In this document: positions 47,841 to 60,341 of the stretch, one piece after another | How the letters are laid out: each line of letters starts with the position of its first letter | How positions within the stretch are numbered: position 1 is the stretch's first letter | Source of the DNA: Symbiodinium natans | Lineage: Eukaryota; Sar; Dinophyceae; Suessiales; Symbiodiniaceae | DNA length: 64,000 nt | Assembly: GCA_905221605.1 (NCBI GenBank) | Contig: CAJNDS010002484.1 | Span: 62,001 to 126,000 of the forward strand | Reading direction: 5' to 3' | The notes under the pieces: model-generated | Databases searched by the model: none | Told to the model about the DNA's origin: nothing | The model's input: only the letters and a program-made list of their open reading frames with translations | Made by a program: the position numbers and the translations under genes

Positions 47841-48504
47841 AGCTATTTGAACACGCTCGGTCCCTAAAAAGCGGGATACTAGTTGAACACGTTCGGTCCG
47901 CAAAACTTGAAAGTCCTAAAATCAGAGCGTGCTTGAAGCTCCCAGCGTGCGAGGTTTGATGTTTTCAGAGATGCCTCCTGGAGATTGGTTCTTGTGTTCC
48001 CAAATGCCCGCAAAACAATCCCAGCACGTTTTCTCGATGTTTTCCGCGGTCCGCACTTGAGTCTTCCATCGCAAAATGTCCGTGCAGGTCCTCGCCCAAA
48101 CCTTTCAATTAACCTTGTCGCAGAGCAAGCGGCGAAGGGAGAAACCCTGATTATTTGCTTGCGCCAGATGTTTCCCCTGCTACCAAATAGCTCGAGCCAG
48201 CCTTACCTTAAATAGCTCACGCCAGATGCATAGAACCTTCACGCAAAGTTGGGACAAAACCTCCCTTGCGACCAAATAGCTCGCGCCAGATGTTTCCCGG
48301 CCCCTGTGACCAAATAGCGCGCGCAATGGAGCCACAATGACGTTGCGAGCACACAAGGGACAAACATCTCTGTTTACTTAAACCACTTTTTTTTGTGAAA
48401 CCCATTCGCGGAGCAAGAAGAGTTGGGTTAAAACCCCGCTTGCACTGCGAAAAGGTTCTATACAAACGCAAAAACATCCTAGGTTTTTCCTAGCGTTTGC
48501 ACGT
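47841..48504. other. Spacer with dispersed GACCAAATAGCTCGCGCC units
   Basis: No gene recognised. CAAATAGCTCGCGCCAGATG-type units lie at about 48160-48320, separated by 40-80 bp. Confidence 0.5.
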
Positions 48505-48588
48505 TCAGGACACTAGAAGCAGAAGCATATCCCTTAGTGGTTTGCCGTATATCCCCTCCCTTTGTGCTCGTCGGGTTTGGCGAGGGCC
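48505..48588 (-). repeat. Inverted repeat, right copy
   Basis: Reverse-complement partner of 47755-47840. Translated in the corresponding frames both read as PSPNPTSTKGGDIRQTTKGY or a close variant, so the repeat may derive from an old coding sequence. Confidence 0.8.
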
Positions 48589-51170
48589 GTAGAAGTTTGT
48601 CGGATGTCCCCTCTGTTCGCAGGGTGAGGGCCCAGAGGCTAGGCCTGAAAGGTTTAGAATCATAACGTGCTTGAAGGGCCCTGGTCATCAGGGCTCAGAT
48701 GGGGTGCTAGTTGCTTTCGATGCGGGGCAGGGGTGTTGGGACGGGCTGGGATGGTGTGGTTGGGGTTGTTGGGGAGGGGTGCGGTTTTGGTTGGGATAGC
48801 ACGGTATGGTCGCGGCATGGTTGGGACGCCTGGTGCCGTGTGGCGCTCCGTTCCAGACCCCAAACAGCGCGCGATCCAGACCAAACGATCCTTTCGGCGC
48901 GATCCAGGGCCTGGTGTGTAGCGATCCAGGCTTTTTTTGTGACTGATCCGGGCCCTGTGTTTTCCGGTGCCGCAGCCCAGCTGCCAGTCAAAATGCTGCC
49001 TGTTGATCTTTTTTCGTTGGTGGAAGGGAGGGGAAGGGGCATGGGTTCGTGTTCGCTCCCCGAAACCATCCAACACATCGCCCCAGGGTCGGCGGATGTT
49101 CTGTGACAAACATGCATCACGGCCAGTTTCCGAAAACAGAAAGCACGATAACTTTACGCGAAGCTATTCGTGCAGGCCTTGCGGTTTCAGCGGGTTTTGC
49201 GTCTCCATGTTGATAGCAAGCGGTCCATGCGCGTGAGGTTTGGTTCCATCTACACGTTTTGCATCGGGACAGGTTTTTTGGGAAGGGAGGTGGTTGCGCC
49301 CTAGAATCCTCGAACGCCCTTTGACTGGATATGATAGTCAAGGTCAAATCTGGTGCATCGCGCAGACCGACGAAAACCTCACACACTTTCCAAGCACGGT
49401 GGTGACTGGCTTTCGGCTTTTGCAGAACCTTTTGGACCATTGCCGTGATCCTGACTTTGTCGTTTGTGCGGCTGCTCATTTGTGCTGGAGATGCGTAGCC
49501 GAAATGGTCTTCCACAACTGCAGGCGGGTATCTGGACGAACTGGACGGCGCAAGTGCAAGACACATGGCCCCGGAAGCAACTAATTATCCAGCAAATGCC
49601 CAACCTCGTCTGTTCACTTTGCCAGACAGGGCGGACAGAATGGGCAAACTGTCTTGTCGAGCTGCTGCGTGTGGAAACTGATGTTGAGCGACACATGTTT
49701 TTGACTGGCAAGCTGCGGCAAGCTGGAGCCCCCATACTCTGAGTTGGTGTTGCAACTTCGTCAGGTGGAAATGGCCGGTGTGGGGGAGTTTCTTGCACTG
49801 GCGAAGCTGCGCAGATACTGACCTGAAGTTCCCAGGCTGCTCAAAGGCTCTTGCCGGTGTCAACGGGAGGACTCAATCTGCAACACAACACACAGCTTTG
49901 AACTGGCAGGCGTCCGCATAGATATCGAAGTTGTGGCAGCCATGGCAGCTATGGATCGAGGTCGTAGAGCAGAAGGCCTTGGAGCCATGGTTTAGCACGG
50001 ACATCGTCCGGTCCTTCGATTCTTTGGATGAAGCTGGCCAGGAGCTGCCTGTCGGTCTTGCTGGTGGCGAAACCGGCGCCGTTATTCTCAGCACAGCACA
50101 TCAGCGGCAACTGAGACCTTGGATGCCATCAGGCTGACGCCGCTGATCTTGACCTTGGTGATAGCCTGCGAGTTAAACCACCTTGGCGCAGCCCTGTGAC
50201 CCTTTGTTTCCAGAGGGAGGGCTGGGCCGGACTACTCAAGTGAGGGAGAAAGAAGCGTGCAACGCAAGGGGCGCAGCGCGGTGGAATCAGCCGAGCTTTA
50301 GACAGCAGGCAGTTTAAAATCTTTGGGCGGGGAAAGGAACAGCGGACTCGTGCAAGAACAGGTCCATTTCTAGACGAAGAGCCAAGGTCAGCAGAACAAA
50401 GGTACAAGCGGCAGTGTAAAAGTGCTAGAATGCGAAAGCCATCGGAGACTGCTGCAACTCTGTGTCGTGGTGCAGGTCTGAAGTAGATGTAAAACGCAAA
50501 TGGAAATCTTTTGCTGTTAGCAGATTCGCAGATGAGTCCAACGCCAACCGTGGAAGCATTTTCAGCTGACAGATACGAGCCCTGCGCGGCAGCGACCATG
50601 GATGCTGAAACAAGAAACGTTTAGCGAAGTGAAATGTTATCGTTTTGATACTGCATTCACATGAGCATGCGTCCGTGAAGGCCATGAAGATTCAACTGGG
50701 TTGTTTTGTCAGGTGGTCCGTGTTGGATTTAGGTTTCGTCATCACCAGTGCAAGGGGGCTACTTCAGGAATTAGCTGACCAAGTACTGAGCAGTCGCTTG
50801 CAGTTTGCGATTTTGTTTTTTTTTGGTGGAATGCAGAATGCACGTAATTCATGCAGATGGAATGTCCGCATTTTTTGTGAGAGCAAGCATATCCGCGGCT
50901 GCTTGTGAACCGTCTTGACCGCATTGAGCATGAGCTTCTCATTGCAGCGTTAGCGCATTTTAGGTGAACAAACATCATTCAGTTGCATCAGACTTGTGGA
51001 GTTTCATTATATGCAGCATGCAAGTTGTGCAGCATGACCCAGCGAGAAAATATGCTTCGAGATCGACGGTTGCTGTCTACCCCAAAGCAGAAGACATCAT
51101 TTGAACAACGTTGTTGAATCAATCATGGATGCACCAGGTAGCCGCCAGCTGCTGAGAGCAATGCGCGTAG
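48589..51170. other. Long spacer, no gene recognised
   Basis: 2.6 kb of unique sequence. A GGTTGGGA/GGGATGG-rich patch lies at 48730-48840. The frame 49464-49742 has MPNLVCSLCQTGRTEWANC (a CX2C pair) and mixed composition and might be an exon, but nothing supports it further. No repeats of note. Confidence 0.4.
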
Positions 51171-51793
<623 letters not shown>

Positions 51794-51794
<1 letters not shown>

Positions 51795-52209
51795 GTGCGT
51801 GCGTGCGGTCGTGCATGCTCTTGTGTTCGAGGCATGGTGTGTTGATCTTCAAGTCATGAGGTGACAGCAAGGAACCTTTCATTGTCCAGCAGTTCAGGAT
51901 CGAGTGTTGGAGCAGCCTGCTCACCGCTTCTTTTTGCACTCTCGCGGCTTTTCCTCTGCCTGGAACATATGCGCCACAGGCAGAAGCTTCCAGACAAGCC
52001 TTTGCTGGTCAGTGGAGCCGTTGGCGGGCCGTTGGCCCCTTGTACCCAAAAAACTCACAGAGCCTAACGGAGCACACATATGAGTCATATGAAAATTTTT
52101 ACATTATGATTTATAATCATTAAAATCAAAGAATCCGAGTCTGAGGTGATCTTCTCGTGCACTCCTCTGCGCAACGGGCTCACTCTGGGAGCGCAGGAGA
52201 CGACAGCAA
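51794..52209. other. Spacer, no gene recognised
   Basis: Unique sequence without coding features. Confidence 0.4.
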
Positions 52210-52525
52210 GTGAGAGAGAGAGAGAGAGAGAGAGAAGCAGCAGACACAAAACATGGGACTCTCGCGCCCTTCGGGGCGGCTCCCCTCTAAAGGCCTGGCG
52301 TGTGGAGAGAGAGAGAGAGAGAGAGAGGGATAGAGAGCGAGAGAGAGGAGAGAGAGAGAGAGAGAGAGACAGAGAGAGACAGAAAGACGAGACGAGACGT
52401 CTGTCAGAGTCAGAGTCAGAGTCAGAGTCAGAGTCAGAGTCAGAGTCAGAGTCAGAGTCAGAGTCAGAGTCAGAGTCAGAGTCAGAGTCAGAGTCAGAGT
52501 CAGAGTCAGAGTCAGACAGAGCGAA

Positions 52526-52561
<36 letters not shown>

Positions 52562-52632
52562 AGGGAGAGGGAGAGGGAGAGGGAGAGGGAGAGGGAGAGG
52601 GAGAGGGAGAGGGAGAGGGAGGGAGAGGGAGA
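52210..52632 (+). repeat. Compound purine microsatellite: GA, CAGAGT, GGGAGA
   Basis: GA tracts at 52210-52233 and 52304-52380, CAGAGT hexamers (about 20) at 52400-52517, GA again, then GGGAGA hexamers at 52550-52632. Ser/Glu- and Leu/Ser-rich frames through it are artefacts. Confidence 0.97.
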
Positions 52633-53320
52633 CAAAATGAAGGATTGGGGGCTCATAAAGAGGGGGGATATGTGAGAGAAGAGGGGGAGGACCCTTCGTA
52701 AAGAAGTTTCCCAAAAAGGAGTACAGGGAGGCTTCGGTGGGGTGTGGCAGTTCTCTGTTCCGGCTTGCCTGTTTCAAAACGATGTTTTGCCTGCGCACAG
52801 GGCTGCGCGGATTGACGTTTGGATCTGCCAGGACAAGAAGTCCGACATCCCGGCATTGTACCGTAAAGCCTGTCTCTTGGTCTCTTGTGCCGTTTGTGGG
52901 GTTCCGCTGCAATTTGTTCGTTGTTTAAGTCAGTTGCAAGTGTATTCAGTGTATTCAGTGTATTCAATGTATTCAATGTATTCAATGTTTTGAGTGAGAA
53001 TGTGAGAACCGCTCTCAACTCAAGGTGTTTCGCGGAGGTCCGCGTGCAGGTTGGACCGGGGGCTTGGCGCCCGCTGCTCCTCGGCCTCCTCAGAACTTCA
53101 ATCTCAGCTAATCGGCTCAGCTGCGGCCCTTGTTAGAGTGCACTTCCCGTACACTTTGCTTGCAGAGGTCGTGGCCTGCCCGCAATTCCTGGCCATTGGA
53201 CCCGTTTGCGCCTTGGGATCTCTGTTGTCGTTGGGTTGTTTTTGCTGGCAGATGTACCTGAGATGTACCACTTCATGAACGACAGCTTGAGGGAACTCAC
53301 ATCGGTCCTCGCCTGACCCC
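52633..53320. other. Spacer with a 9-bp repeat
   Basis: TGTATTCAG/TGTATTCAA nonamers, five units, at 52938-52988. The rest is unique. Short plus frames (52742-52993, 53051-53278) have mixed composition but no recognised motif. Confidence 0.5.
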
Positions 53321-53322
53321 GC

Positions 53323-53472
53323 GCATTGCCATGCGTTGCCATGCGTTGCCATGCGTTGCCATGCGTTGCCATGCGTTGCCATGCGTTGCCATGCGTTGCC
53401 ATGCGTTGCCATGCGTTGCCATGCGTTGCCATGCGTTGCCATGCGTTGCCATGCGTTGCCATGCATTGCATT
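53323..53472 (+). repeat. 10-bp minisatellite CCATGCGTTG
   Basis: About 14 consecutive units of CCATGCGTTG, nearly all identical, ending in ATGCATTGCATTGCC variants. The high homogeneity implies recent expansion. Confidence 0.97.
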
Positions 53473-54829
53473 GCCTCTCTGCAGTTCTGTCGCATTCCAT
53501 CATGAAGTGCTTGACCGGCTTGACTGCCGAGGCATCCAAGTTTTGTTGCTCAGTGCGGACGCTACGAAACGCACCTTGCACCTTGTGTTCTCGCTGACTT
53601 CCTGCTTGAGGCAGTTGCTTCATTCGGTGCAGCCCTGTGTGAAACGGTACGCCGGCAACTTGCAGTAGCCTTTGCAGCAACCATCACACCATCACTGGTC
53701 CGTGTCCTGATGTGTCTTGCTTCTGTTGCTTCTTGTCGATTGTTGAGAGGATGTTCCCCGCAAGGGCTGGCTCGAGACACCTCCAATGTGCACAGCTCCG
53801 GCAGTGGCAGAAGGCACGAAAGGCACGAAAGGCACGAAAGGCACGAAAGGCACGAAAGGCACGAAAGGCACGAGAGGAGGCGCACTGGAGAAGGCACTGG
53901 AGAAGGCGGCCAAGGCCTCAGCGTCGGACCAGGGGCAGGTGGGGTGAGAGAAGTCGGGGAGCCGGGGTCCTAGGTACATGAACACCAATGGCGTCCCAGA
54001 TTCCCAGATTCCTCTGGTGGAGTCCAAAGGCGCGTGAAGGGTGCCAAGTCGCGAAGGGTGCCAAGTCGCGCGTTAAGGTTTGTGAAGGCTGTCAAACTGT
54101 GACAGTGACTGTATAAAAGTATGACTTCCTGAGGAAAAGGACATGGCGGCAACGGCGGCAGCGGCGGCAATGCCAAAGCAAATTCCGAGGCGCACCGCAT
54201 GCTGCAACAGGTGACATCTGGTGTGGGCTTCCAATCCGCTAGAAGCAGCATCAGATCATTGACAGATCGATGAGTTACTCAAACCTGATTCGTTTCACTT
54301 TCTTGCAGGGGCATGATGGCAATGTCCCGCTCTTGGCTAGCAGCGTTCTGCATGTTGCCAGCACACTTGCTGCTCCATGAGATTTTGAAGATGCTAGCAG
54401 GTCCACATAGAAGCTGTCCACGAACTAATGTGTTGGCAAAATTGGAAGCAGTCGAGTCCAGTTCTTCGTCAAACGTGAGGCTTCGCCTACAAAGCAGTCC
54501 AGCCTTCAGTAACCAAAGTGCTCGATCGAAGAGTTTATGTGCCACATCATGAGACACTCTGAGACCGTGTCCTTCTCAGGACCGGCAGGGCGCGAGACAA
54601 TTTCTTGTCGGCTGCGGTGCTTGGCAACATGGTGACGACCTTGACATCTCAATTTGAATTGGCAAAAGGCCCCCAGGCGCACAGCTGCTTTTGCACTGCA
54701 GTTCGCCAATCGAAGGTCAGCCTGGGGTCCGATGCTGCCAATGCAGGCATGATGGCAGCAACCTCGAACGCAATGTGGTCATGCACCATCATGCACCCAA
54801 TGCACCGAGGGCTGATGATTACCCTACAT
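53473..54829. other. Spacer with a 9-bp AAAGGCACG array
   Basis: Seven AAAGGCACG nonamers at 53815-53877. GTGCCAAGTCGCG is duplicated near 54040-54070. Other open frames (54313-54552, 54605-55000) have no convincing features. Confidence 0.5.
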
Positions 54830-55332
54830 AACGCCCTCTTGCTCAGTCATGTCATTCGAACACATGTGTCGTTGCACATCAGGTACGCCACGCGCGGATC
54901 ATTCAGCAACTCATCCTGGCGTCTGGGAACGAAGCCAGCAAAGCGTATGAGCATCTGGGATTCATACCGTGCACTGGAAGCAGAGCTGAAAGCATGTTGA
55001 AAGCATGTGTGACATGTGTGGTGTTGATGCGGAAAACCAAGGAAGTGGCAGCGCCGCGGGAAAGCGTCCGTGTGCTCCAAGAGGGACGTAGAAGAGCTCC
55101 AGAGTCACGGCTCTGTAAGGCGCTGACATCCACTGTGCTGGGTAACTGGGTATGGGGGAAGTCTCACTTCCAAGCCTCACTGTGGCAGCCGGAAGGGGTT
55201 CCAGTAAAGGAGGGCTTCGATCTTCTTGTTTCGGGCGAGCCGACATGGCCTATCGCAGGAACGCATTGCGCTCTTTTTTCTTCGCCTTGCATTGTGCATA
55301 CCCTCCCATTGTTTACGCGTACCAGACTCTGA
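54830..55332 (+). CDS. Possible exon with GNAT-acetyltransferase-like motif
   Basis: Frame 1 is open through this stretch and contains VRHARIIQQLILASGNEASK followed by AYEHLGFIPC. N-x2-A-x3-YE-x-LGF-x-P is the characteristic late motif of GNAT-fold N-acetyltransferases, in which the Tyr lies near acetyl-CoA. Sequence before VRHA is weak; CACATCAG at 54875-54882 could be a splice acceptor. After about 55090 the frame loses coding character. Only one short motif supports this, so it may be chance or a decayed exon. Confidence 0.3.
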
Positions 55333-55920
55333 AGGAGGTGTGACTTTTTGGGCAGTGTACACATGACTTGTTTGTTTTTAGTTTTGCGCTCTCTACACTC
55401 TTCCTCTTCCTCTTCCTCTTGCTCTTGCACTTCCTCTTCCTCTTGCTCTTGCCCTTCCTCTTTCTCTTGCTCTTTCACTTCCCCTTCCTCTTCCTCTTTC
55501 CCTTCCCTTCCGCTTTTTCTTGATCCTTCTCATTCTCCTTCTCCTTTGCTTTCTCCATCGCTTTCTCTTTCTCTTTCTCTTTCTCTTTGTCTTTCTCTTT
55601 CTGTATACGTGTACACCAGTTTGTCTGCTTGAGGAACGACGTGCGCAAAGCCGGCAACAAGATGCAGCAGCGGAGACGGGCCAATCTCCTCAACCGGCTG
55701 TCGAGTGAAATGACGTCACACGGCTTTCAACCGGAGGCACACCCGAGAGAATGCACGAGGTCCAAAGTGCGCAGCATTTTTCACGCGATACTGGAAGACA
55801 CAATAAGACTGGGGAACGCGTCCACACACACACACACACGCGCACATTCGTAACATTATTTCAAGCAGGCCAAGGGTGTTAAGGGCCGTAAGGGCCCTAA
55901 GGGCCCTAAGGGCCCTGAGG
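55333..55920 (+). repeat. Pyrimidine tract and GGGCCCTAA repeat
   Basis: CTTCCT/CTCTTG-type pyrimidine tract at 55398-55605, CA repeat at 55824-55840, and four GGGCCCTAA-type units at about 55880-55920 (reading AAGGGCCCT). No gene recognised. Confidence 0.7.
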
Positions 55921-57063
55921 GTGCAATGGGACCCCGCAGTCTTCGAACGTTGGTGATAGCATCTGATAGCAAGTGTAAGTGTACAGTTCATGGGCATCGC
56001 AAGCTTGGGAGCACTGCTTCGTTGTGCAGTGCATGGGATAGGGGTCTACAGGTTGGCCCAGGTTGGCCCAGGTTAGGCCGCCGTCCTTTTTTGCAGAGTG
56101 CCCTGCAGAGTGCTATGCAGAGTAGATGCAGAGTGCTGGCAGTGTAGCGGGCTTCGGTTGTTTCTTTTGGGGTTGCGGAGGGGGCCTTTGGCAACCGCCG
56201 CTCCGTGACCGAGACGCCGAAGCCAGAAGCCAAGCTGCCAGGCCGTGGGCAGAGTTCAGAAAGATGAAATCATGTTTCCTCATGTTTCCTCATCTTTTTG
56301 CTCCAACGTCTGCCCACCAAATCACTCCTTTTGAATGGTTGCTAGTCCATTATGTCATTATGTCTACTCTGCTCAGCGACTGTCAGGGCTTTCTCATGCT
56401 GACTCCTTGGAGTCCTTCGACGGCAGCGGATCAGGCGCGTGCCAGCATGTGCCAGCGTGGAAGATGTGGAAGCTGTCCTAGCTTTTGGCATGGCTCCAGA
56501 TGGCTCCAGATGGCTCCAGGTCGCAAAAGATAGAGCTGGGCTTTTAAGAACAAAGCGCAGTTAAGGAAGTCGGGGAAGGAGTCGAGACCCCTCAATGCGC
56601 AGGAGACAAAAACTGTTGAGCATTACAATAGAAGGCGTCGTCATCACGGGATGTCAGCCTGAGCCGAAGAACCTTCGGAGAAGACGGAAACAAAGCAGAT
56701 CACGGCAAAGGGCCTCGGAGCTCGACTCTGGAAACTAGCTGCACATCTACTCTAGCTGCTGAGACGTCCTGAGACCAAACAGCGGTCGGCAGTTGTCTGC
56801 CCCTTCTGCCCCCCGAACCCCTTGAGGCCACCCTGAGCAGAGTACCACGCATCTTCACGTGATTGTTGGCTTGATAGCAGATGCACGGTCACCGCGGGAA
56901 CTTGTCTGATCTTCTTCTCCCCTCCTCCTATCTCTGCACAAGTTCATCTCTTCCTCTCCTTCTGTGCCTCTAGGCAAGCCTTCGGCGTCGAGTGCGACCT
57001 CCAGTGACAGCAGCTCCTCCTCCGACTCCGACTCCGATGAGGAGGAGCGCGCAGCGCACCGGG
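55921..57063. other. Spacer, possible acidic Ser-rich exon at its end
   Basis: Mostly unique. CAGGTTGGCC and CAGATGGCTC are locally repeated near 56050 and 56505. At 56968-57063 a frame reads GKPSASSATSSDSSSSSDSD then DEEERAAHR, the kind of acidic Ser tract found in nuclear proteins, but it runs directly into the simple repeat. Confidence 0.35.
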
Positions 57064-57240
57064 GGCCCCCCCGGGTCTCTCTCCACCCCTCTCCACACTC
57101 TCTCCATCTCTCTCCATCTCCCTCCATCTCCCTCCATCTCCCTCCATCTCCCTTCATCTCCATCTCCTTCCATCTCCCTCCATCTCCATCTCCCTCCATC
57201 TCCCCCCATCTCCCTCCATCTCCCTCTCTCCCTCTCCCAG
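57064..57240 (+). repeat. CATCTCCCTC simple repeat
   Basis: About 15 imperfect CATCTCCCTC/CATCTC units. Then TGCCATGCTG occurs three times in tandem near 57328-57360. Confidence 0.92.
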
Positions 57241-57472
57241 GTGCCGGGCCTGGGCTTCATGCGCCTGTCAGTGCCCCGGAGAGCGACAGAAGCCCCTTCC
57301 ACAAGTTACACCACGTTACGTTACTCTGCCATGCTGTGCCATGCTGTGCCATGCTGTGCCCCTCTCTCTCCTCCCGGAATTGTTGCCGCAGCCATGATGG
57401 AAGTCTTATTGTCAGATCGGTGATATCCATATTGAAACGACACATGAAACTTTTTGAACCCCAGGGGGCAGG

Positions 57473-58338
57473 GTCGAGAAACATCACGTTCAGCGTCGAG
57501 TAAACATCACGTTAAGACTCCAGTGCGCATCCATCCCCAAGTCGAGCCCCTCCCCAGGCTGCCCGCCAGGAATTTTTCGGACCCCGCAGAACGCATTTGG
57601 TGTTTTATGCCTTGTAAGTGGCGGGGCTTCCCGTAACGCATTTTCCAGTCGCTGGAAGATGCAGGGGGCCTCCTCCGGGTGCCACGAGACACCAGAGGTA
57701 AGGCAGTGGTGCTTCCGGAGGCTTCCCGTGTATGTTCCAGTCCCCGCAAAATGAACAAGGCCCTGCCTCAACTGTATACGGGTAGGAAACTTCAAAAGCA
57801 ACGTTCAAAAGCAACGTTTCAAACACTTCAAATGACTGTATTCATAGAAGACAACCTGAATTTCAAGATTCATACGAGAGAACAGTTATATGTATGAACT
57901 CGGGGTATTTGATAAACCCCTGTTTCGGAAAAAAAGCCAAAGCTCAACAAGAAAGTGAATGAGTTGGTTAAAATCAGGGTAAAACAAGCAACCAAATACA
58001 AAACATGGACGAACAAAAAACTGCCATTTTGACATAACAACCCAAAAAAAGCAAGCAGAACCGATAGCAAAACCCCAAAAAAGAAACACAAAAAGAAACA
58101 CGCAACATAAAATGCGGGAAGGCGCTACAGAAATCAGCTCCAACAAATTAGGTTGCAAGATAAAAGAAAGGAGGGCGCACACTGGAGTCTTAACACTGTG
58201 TTTTTTTCGGCACGCGCCGGGTCCAGCAAGCATTCACGTCAAGACTCGAGTGCGCATCCAAGGGTGCACACTGGACAGAGAACCGTCCAGACCCCCCGTA
58301 GGATGCACACTCGAGTCTTAACGTGATGTTTTCTCGAC
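57473..58338. mobile_element. Candidate non-autonomous DNA transposon with terminal inverted repeats
   Basis: The left terminus GTCGAGTAAACATCACGTTA (57495-57532 in full) is the reverse complement, with few mismatches, of the right terminus 58301-58338 (TAACGTGATGTTTTCTCGAC end). A second partial left copy sits at 57473. Internal copies of the end word (AGTCTTAACACTGTG near 58190, GTCAAGACTCGAGTGCGCAT near 58239) form sub-terminal repeats. No transposase is encoded in the 866 bp and no target duplication was identified. Confidence 0.55.
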
Positions 58339-59248
58339 TCCCCTCCCTTCATGAAGATCTTCGACAGCGTTGAATTGAAGAGTCTCCGAGAGCATCGAAA
58401 GAAAACTGAGGCACGTCTCAGATATGATATGGCTCAAATTTTCCGCGAGCAAAGCGGTTAACAGGATGGCTGTTTGGTTTGGAAGGCAGATGCGTATCAT
58501 GCTGGAGTGGAAGAGAGTTTGGAGTGTCCAGTCGTTCGAAGCGAACCTGGAGGCCTCAGGAGCGCACGAACCGTTGAATAAAGTTGAATGTGAAGTTGAA
58601 TGTGAAGCTGAATGTGAAGTGGGAAGAATCTGGGGGGGGGGGGGGGCGATTCCAAGCCGTCTGCTCCGGACAATTGCCCCCCCAAGTACATCTCTGCAGC
58701 GCGCTCGAAGCGAGGACTGGGCGCCGGGCCTCTTTGACGGCCGAGAACCCCGTGAACCTGGTCGCCCAGAGGACGCCTTGCACTTCACACCTTCCTTCGC
58801 TTTCTCTTCTTCTTCTTTCGCTCTCTCTTCTTGGCTCTTTTTCCGCTGTTTTTTGAAAGTCGAGGAGGATCGCCGTTCGGCAGCCCTCCCTGCTTCAGCA
58901 GCCGGCCTTCGGGCAGCTCGTGCGCCATTCGATCAGCCCGGGTTCCGCGGCCCATCCGGGCGGCCTTCCCGGACTTCCAGGGGACGTGGGGGCCCCCGGT
59001 TTCAACAGCAGTCGAGAGAAGCGCAAGTCGAGAAGCAGCCAAAGAAGTTGCAGCGTTGCAGCGGCCCTGTGAGCTTTCTTTTCACATAGCTCTCGTTTTT
59101 TCCCCAACGGCTTGAGCTTTGGGGTCGTCAGCCCTTCAGGGGTCCAGCGTTGGTTCCGCGAAGGAGGGGCGTCTGGAGTGGGTTGTGGAGCAGGTTTCGG
59201 GGTTCCGGATTCCGGAAGAAGGCTGGGTGTATGCCACCACGCCCTGTG
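58339..59248. other. Spacer with a weak open frame
   Basis: The 58424-59089 frame is open for 221 codons with mixed but Arg/Pro/Ser-rich composition after residue 80; no motif was seen and it may be chance. GAATGTGAAGTT is tandemly repeated at 58578-58620 and a G run lies at 58632-58646. Confidence 0.4.
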
Positions 59249-60075
59249 TTGTTTGTGAGTTCACATTGGCAAGGCCCCAGCCTGAATGTGATGCCTTGTG
59301 TTTTTCGTGAGTTCACGTGGGAAGGCCCGAGCCTGTATGTCACATGGCAAGGCGCAAGCCTGTGCGTCACGCTTGTGTTTTTCGTGAGTTCACGTGGGAA
59401 AGGCTCCAGCCTGTATGTCACCCCTTGTGCTTTTTGGTGAGTTCACATGGCAAGGCCCCAGCTTGTATGTCACGCTCCGTTTTTTTCACGCGGCAAGACC
59501 CCAGTCTGTATGTCACGCCCTGTGTTTGTCGCGAGTCGTGAGTTTACATGGCAAGACCCCAGCCTGTATGTCACGCCCTGTGTTTTTCGTGAGTTCTCAT
59601 GGCAAGGCCCTAGCCTGTATGGCACGTCCTGTCCAGCCTGTATGTCACGCCTTGTGTTTTTCGTGAATTCATGTGGCAAGGCCCCCAGCCTGTGTCACGC
59701 CCCGTGTTTTCTCGTGAGTTCACATGGCAAGGCCCCAGCCTTCATGTCACGCCCTGTATCACAATTTAGCAAGTCTTTGTACGCGCGGGTGAAAAGAAGT
59801 GTATACTCTTGCCCCGTTCGAAGTGGATGACAGGGCTTATACAATATTATTTCCTTGTCCAAAACCCAAATTCCAAATAATTCCAATTATAGAATTCGTG
59901 CGCCTCTTCGTTGCTGTATGGTCTTCTAGGGCATTCGCTTCGTTCTCGCAATCGCAAGCTCATTTGTTCACCGTGTTTTTCGTGAGTTCACATGGCAAGG
60001 CCCGAAGCCTGCAGGTCACGCCCTGTTTTTTGTCGCGAGTGCATATTGGCAAGGCCCCAGCCTGCACACTTCTGT
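59249..60075 (+). repeat. Minisatellite of 55-60-bp units
   Basis: About 12 imperfect units of the form TTTTTCGTGAGTTCACATGG, CAAGGCCCCAGCCTGTATGT, CACGCCCTG. They are continuous from 59249 to about 59760, then resume at 59975-60075 after 210 bp of unrelated AT-richer sequence. Open frames on the minus strand repeat a GRDIQAGALPCELTKNT-like peptide, a by-product of the repeat. Confidence 0.93.
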
Positions 60076-60302
60076 CACGAGAAAGAGAGAAACTGTCCAG
60101 GAATACACGAAGCCACACGCGAGCAGGAACAGAAGTAGTATCCCAGCAGGTATCCCCAACAGCAGCAGAACGCGCAAAGGCAAGTCCGATAGCAGTTAGA
60201 GGTTGCAACAGGCATGCGCTGACTCCTTGAGCGCACACTCCCTCGGATTGCTTTCATGGGCTCTTCATTGATGCGCATGCGGCATGGGGCCTTGCCATGT
60301 GA

Positions 60303-60341
<39 letters not shown>

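Noticed and set aside
52085-52912. 275-residue minus frame with Ser-Asp and Leu-Ser-Leu repeats
   Set aside because: It is the complement of GA/CAGAGT/GGGAGA simple repeat and has no complex coding sequence.
58424-59089. 221-residue plus frame
   Set aside because: It is open but with no motif, has biased composition and overlapping frames on both strands. Kept only as a note in the spacer description.
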